From an uncultured Cellvibrio sp. (lineage in GTDB: Bacteria > Pseudomonadota > Gammaproteobacteria > Pseudomonadales > Cellvibrionaceae): a stretch of 37,409 nt of DNA. Below, piece by piece: positions 34,175 through 37,409 of this stretch (position 1 is its first letter; each line of letters starts with the position of its first letter). The stretch spans positions 1 through 37,409 of the forward strand of contig CAMLML010000041.1 in NCBI GenBank assembly GCA_946481095.1. The letters are read 5' to 3'. Position numbers and translations under genes: made by a program. Below the pieces are notes generated by a model that was given only the letters and a program-made list of their open reading frames with translations, ran no database searches and was not told where the DNA came from.

Positions 34175-34279
34175 TTAAATCCCCCCTGTCCCCCCTTTTT
34201 CAAAGTGGGGAACTATCTGGCTACCTAACAGGGTAGTCAGGCTCCTCACTTTGAAAAAGGGAGGCGGGGGAGGGATTTA
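34175..34279. repeat. G/C-tract inverted repeat, 'head-to-head' order, abutting the nth stop
   Basis: Left half TTAAATCCCCCCTGTCCCCC then CTTTTTCAAAGTGGGGAAC; right half CTCACTTTGAAAAAGGGAGG then CGGGGGAGGGATTTA. The halves match those of 11620-11720 but in the reverse arrangement. GGCTACC and GGGTAGTC in the spacer extend the stem. The right border ATTTA contains the minus-strand TAA of nth (34279-34277). Confidence 0.85.
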
Positions 34280-34945
34280 CGTTTTCAAAACAACCTTCGC
34301 TTTCTTGCGATTCGGATAACAGGTTCTGCATATTTCGCACACTGTGCCATCACATCCGCGAGCTGAACAAAATTCGCGCCCATAATAAATGATTTGCAAG
34401 TGCAGTGCATTCCAGCTGGATTGCGGAAACAGGCGTTTTAAATCTTTTTCTGTTTGCGTCACATTGGTGCCATCCGTTAATCCCCATCGTTGCGCCAGGC
34501 GATGAATATGGGTATCCACAGGAAATGCAGGGTGACCAAATGCCTGACTCATGACGACACTGGCGGTTTTGTGTCCGACTCCCGGCAAACTTTCCAATGC
34601 TTGCCAATCTTCTGGAACTTGTCCTTGATATTTTTCTACTAATATTTGCGATAAAGCTGAAATTGCTTTGGATTTTTGTGGTGACAAACCACAGGGCCGA
34701 ATAATGTCCTGAATTTTTTCAACAGGCACTTTTGCCATATCCTGTGGGTTATCCGCTAGTGCGAACAATGCAGGTGTAATTTTATTCACGCGCTCATCAG
34801 TGCATTGTGCGGATAAAAGCACCGCAATTAATAATGTATAAGTATCTTTATGCTGCAAGGGAATGGGTGGTGCAGGATAAAGACTTTGCAATTTTTGCAA
34901 AATAAAATCGACGCGTTCTTTTTTGGTTGGATTTTTTGTGGTCAT
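34277..34945 (-). CDS. nth: Endonuclease III (DNA glycosylase/AP lyase)
   Basis: 222 residues. The helix-hairpin-helix LPGVGHKTASVV holds the catalytic Lys (K126) and FPVDTHIHR the catalytic Asp (D144), with the same 18-residue spacing as in E. coli. The C-terminal iron-sulphur loop has Cys193, 198, 203, 206 and 209. The pattern C-x9-C-x2-C-x2-C differs from the E. coli C-x6-C-x2-C-x5-C. ATG 34945 overlaps the dapC stop as ATGA, so it is translationally coupled to dapC. It removes oxidised pyrimidines in base excision repair. Confidence 0.95.
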   Translation of the reverse strand: MTTKNPTKKERVDFILQKLQSLYPAPPIPLQHKDTYTLLIAVLLSAQCTDERVNKITPALFALADNPQDMAKVPVEKIQDIIRPCGLSPQKSKAISALSQILVEKYQGQVPEDWQALESLPGVGHKTASVVMSQAFGHPAFPVDTHIHRLAQRWGLTDGTNVTQTEKDLKRLFPQSSWNALHLQIIYYGREFCSARGCDGTVCEICRTCYPNRKKAKVVLKT

Positions 34946-36138
34946 AGACCTTGCACAAACAATTTAATTCGTTCAGCCGCTTCAATACATTCAGCCAAAG
35001 GTGCAACCAGTGCCATGCGTACATAATCTTCGCCGGGGTTTATACCATCAGCTTCTCGCGCTAAATAGCTGCCTGGTAACACGGTTACTTTTTGTTGTGC
35101 AAACAATTGTTGCGCGAACAGTTCGCCTTTAATTGAAGTTTTCGGCCAGAGATAAAAACTGGCATCGGGCTTTTCAACTTTTAATGCACCATCCAGAATG
35201 TCTAAAACGGCATCGAACTTTTCACGATAAGCCTGACGATTGGCAATAACATGCTGTTCATCTTGCCATGCTATAGCGCTGGCAATTTGTGTCGGTACTG
35301 GCATAGCGCAACCGTGATAAGTGCGATAGAGCAAAAATTTTTCCAGGATTTTGGCATCGCCCGCAACAAAGCCCGAGCGCAAACCGGGCAGGTTGGATCG
35401 TTTGGATAAACTGTGAAAAACCACACATCGGGAAAAATCATTGCGTCCCAGTTCAGCGCAGGCTTGAAGCAATCCCGCCGGTGGATTTTTTTCATCAAAA
35501 TATAATTCTGAATAACATTCATCAGAAGCGATTACAAAATTATATTGATCAGCAAGTGCAATTAACTTCTTTAATTGTTCCGATGACATAACAGCGCCGG
35601 TTGGATTGCCGGGCGAACAAATAAATAATAGTTGCGTATCCTGCCAAATAGATGCAGGTACAGAATCAAAATCCGGAATAAAATGATTTTCTTCTGTGCA
35701 ATTTAAAAAATAAGGTTGTGCGCCTGATAAAATCGCTGCGCCCTCATAAATTTGATAAAACGGATTGGGAGAAACCACTACAGGATTTTTTTTGTTGCGA
35801 TCAACAACGGCTTGTGCAAATGCAAATAAAGCTTCACGCGTGCCGTTTACTGGCAAAATATGTTGGTCGAAATTAATTTTTCCGTTTAACCTAAATCGGT
35901 TATCCAGCCAGTCGGCAATAGCTTTGCGTAATTCCGGAATACCTTTTGTTGTAGGGTAGCTGGATAATTTATTCAGATTGTTGATTAAACTATCCAACAC
36001 AAATTGTGGTGGTTGGTGTTTGGGTTCGCCGATAGACAACATGATGTCAGTTAAAGTTGCAGGTGGATTAGCACCGGCTTTTAACGCTGCCAGCTTTTCA
36101 AAAGGATAGGGATGTAATAAATGTAAATCGGGATTCAT
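34942..36138 (-). CDS. dapC: Succinyldiaminopimelate transaminase
   Basis: 398 residues from ATG 36138 (AAGAG upstream), where the protein begins MNPDLHLLHPYPFEKLAAL as in pseudomonad DapC. A frame extending to 36231 would be read from an inverted repeat and is rejected. Class I PLP aminotransferase features: SPNPFYQIYEGAA, FICSPGNPTGAV, ASDECYSELYF, the Schiff-base Lys in FHSLSKRSNLPGLRSGF. Converts N-succinyl-2-amino-6-ketopimelate to succinyl-DAP with glutamate. Between glnD and nth in a minus-strand cluster. Confidence 0.96.
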   Translation of the reverse strand: MNPDLHLLHPYPFEKLAALKAGANPPATLTDIMLSIGEPKHQPPQFVLDSLINNLNKLSSYPTTKGIPELRKAIADWLDNRFRLNGKINFDQHILPVNGTREALFAFAQAVVDRNKKNPVVVSPNPFYQIYEGAAILSGAQPYFLNCTEENHFIPDFDSVPASIWQDTQLLFICSPGNPTGAVMSSEQLKKLIALADQYNFVIASDECYSELYFDEKNPPAGLLQACAELGRNDFSRCVVFHSLSKRSNLPGLRSGFVAGDAKILEKFLLYRTYHGCAMPVPTQIASAIAWQDEQHVIANRQAYREKFDAVLDILDGALKVEKPDASFYLWPKTSIKGELFAQQLFAQQKVTVLPGSYLAREADGINPGEDYVRMALVAPLAECIEAAERIKLFVQGL

Positions 36139-36156
36139 AACAACTCTTGTTCGTTG

Positions 36157-36236
36157 GTAGGGTAGGCATAAAGCGAAGCGTGCCCACCTGATATAACTCG
36201 ACAGCGTGGGCACGCTTCGCTTTATGCCCACCCTAC
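36157..36236. repeat. 31-bp near-perfect inverted repeat between glnD and dapC
   Basis: Left arm 36157-36187 begins GTAGGGTAGGCATAAAGCGA and ends AGCGTGCCCAC. The right arm 36206-36236 is its complement with a single mismatch, around an 18-bp spacer. The AAAGCGAAGCG core belongs to a kind of dispersed intergenic repeat seen in many bacteria. It would form a strong hairpin in the transcript 10 nt after the glnD stop and 19 nt before the dapC start. Confidence 0.9.
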
Positions 36237-36246
36237 ATTTTTACGA

Positions 36247-37409
36247 TTAAATTTTATCTACGCGTTTATCGAGCTCTTCACAAATATCGCGTTGCAAACG
36301 TTCAGCCAATGCAGGATCAACAATCGGTTTTCCATCAGCAGTGACAATAAAGAAAATATCTTCTACTCGTTCACCCAAAGTGGCAATTTTTGCGTTGAGC
36401 AATTGAATATCGGAATTAATAAAAATGCGGCCGATACAGGCCAATAATCCAGGACGATCCGGGCTTATTACTTCCAATACACTGCAATTACGAATGCTAT
36501 CGATATGCAGGCTGGTGCGTGTTGGTGATGCAAAATATTTCAAACGTCGAGGAGTACGGCGGCCAATTAATTCGCGATAGTTATCGACCAGTGATAATTC
36601 CTCTTCCAGTGCTTGTTGTATTTGTTTGCGTTGATCCGGGTTGTCATCGAGTGGCTCACTGTTTTCATCCAGCACGAAGAATGTGTCAATGGTGTAACCT
36701 GATTTGGAACTGTAGATTTTCGCATCCTGAATGTTTAAATTCAGTTCACTCAATAGGGTTGATGCTGCGACAAATACATTTTTCTGATTTTTGGTATAAA
36801 TAAAAATTTGTGTGGCACCTTCCAATTCCTTGTTGGATGCCTTTTTAATCAATACCAAAGGTTTGTCATCCTGATGTTCGATAATGGCCTGTGTTTGCCA
36901 TGCAATATCGGTGAAATCTTCGCGTAGAAAGTAATCTTCACCCATGTCAGCCCAGACTTCGCGAATAGTGCTTTCCGAAATTCCCTTGCGGGTAAGATTG
37001 CGAATAACAGCTTGCTGGGTTTCTTCAATTAAATCCTGTTTGTCGATGGTGTTTTCAAGCCCGCGCCGCAGTACACGGCGCGTATCCAGATAAAGCTGTC
37101 GCAATAAGCTTGCACGCCAGGGGTTCCACAATTGATTATTGGTGCCGTTAATGTCCGCTACAGTTAAACAATAGAGATAATCCAAATGTAATTGGTCGCC
37201 CACTTTGTTGGCAAATTGAAGAATGACATCAGGGTCGGAGATGTCCTGTTTTTGTGCAACAGCAGACATCAATAAATGTTTTTCAACCAGCCAGCAAACC
37301 AGACGGGTTTCGCGTGGTGAAATTTGATGGCGTTTGCAAAACTCTTCTGCGTCAACAGCACCTAAAGTGGAGTGATCTCCACCGCGACCTTTACCTATAT
37401 CGTGATACA
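36247..37409 (-). CDS. glnD: Bifunctional uridylyltransferase/uridylyl-removing enzyme GlnD, C-terminal part
   Basis: The frame runs open to the right edge, giving 386 residues of a protein usually near 900. At the edge the HD-domain motif YHDIGKGRGGDHS is readable, the metal site of the uridylyl-removing activity. After it come QKQDISDPDVILQFANKVGD, LYCLTVADINGTNNQLWNPWR and two C-terminal ACT domains (about the last 200 residues; QIFIYTKNQKNVF and VISPDRPGLLACIGRIF), which bind glutamine. GlnD modifies PII proteins in nitrogen control. The N-terminal nucleotidyltransferase part is outside the window. Confidence 0.97.
   Translation of the reverse strand, partial: YHDIGKGRGGDHSTLGAVDAEEFCKRHQISPRETRLVCWLVEKHLLMSAVAQKQDISDPDVILQFANKVGDQLHLDYLYCLTVADINGTNNQLWNPWRASLLRQLYLDTRRVLRRGLENTIDKQDLIEETQQAVIRNLTRKGISESTIREVWADMGEDYFLREDFTDIAWQTQAIIEHQDDKPLVLIKKASNKELEGATQIFIYTKNQKNVFVAASTLLSELNLNIQDAKIYSSKSGYTIDTFFVLDENSEPLDDNPDQRKQIQQALEEELSLVDNYRELIGRRTPRRLKYFASPTRTSLHIDSIRNCSVLEVISPDRPGLLACIGRIFINSDIQLLNAKIATLGERVEDIFFIVTADGKPIVDPALAERLQRDICEELDKRVDKI

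Noticed and set aside
36139..36231. N-terminal extension of dapC starting at 36231
   Set aside because: The added 31 residues would be read through the inverted repeat at 36157-36236; homologous proteins start at MNPDLHLLHPYPF and a ribosome site precedes ATG 36138.

Overview
The window reads as a chromosomal segment of a gammaproteobacterium, most likely of the Cellvibrionaceae/Pseudomonadales type. This is inferred from the gene orders cspD | clpS-clpA and glnD-dapC-yffB-dapD, from a Lap-type adhesion system, and from a moderate, slightly AT-leaning base composition. No rRNA, tRNA, CRISPR array or intact mobile element was seen.

Region 1 (1-10.4 kb) is a surface-adhesion block. The C-terminal ~1600 residues of a giant RTX adhesin (open at the left edge) are followed by a small conserved protein and a GH25 muramidase without a signal peptide. 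Facing them is a three-gene minus-strand operon: a pseudo-receiver protein, the calcium-dependent periplasmic protease LapG, and a LapD-type receptor with degenerate GGDEF and EAL motifs. By analogy with Pseudomonas LapA/LapD/LapG, LapD should hold LapG when c-di-GMP is high and free it to cleave the adhesin when c-di-GMP falls. Between the two arms lie a 36-codon remnant of a RAYT/IS200-like transposase, an unknown Cys-containing protein and a 250-bp non-coding stretch.

Region 2 (10.5-16 kb) holds a DUF4380 exported protein, a minus-strand group (83-aa unknown, GtrA, GT2 glycosyltransferase, two-part PTPS/QueD-like protein), a CueR-like MerR regulator with no cysteine, dCTP deaminase and a small zinc-ribbon protein.

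Region 3 (16-23.1 kb) is a tightly packed six-gene operon: RDD, SpoIIM-like, DUF4129, DUF4350, MoxR ATPase, DUF58. Three of its junctions are 4-bp stop/start overlaps, and it ends at a strong bidirectional terminator. The likely theme is MoxR-assisted assembly or maturation at the membrane; the substrate is unknown.

Region 4 (23.1-28.4 kb, minus strand) has a DUF805 protein with a pilin-like segment, then a signalling operon: PAS-PAS histidine kinase, single-domain response regulator, and a REC-PAS-PAS-GGDEF-EAL protein with intact catalytic motifs. The last could feed the c-di-GMP pool read by LapD, but this is inference.

Region 5 (28.5-37.4 kb) is housekeeping: cspD divergent from clpS-clpA, then on the minus strand a YebC-family protein, dapD, yffB, nth, dapC and the C-terminal half of glnD, which runs off the right edge. 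Several intergenic gaps here and at 11.6 kb carry G/C-tract inverted repeats built from one recurring half-unit. These abut or contribute the stop codons of neighbouring genes.
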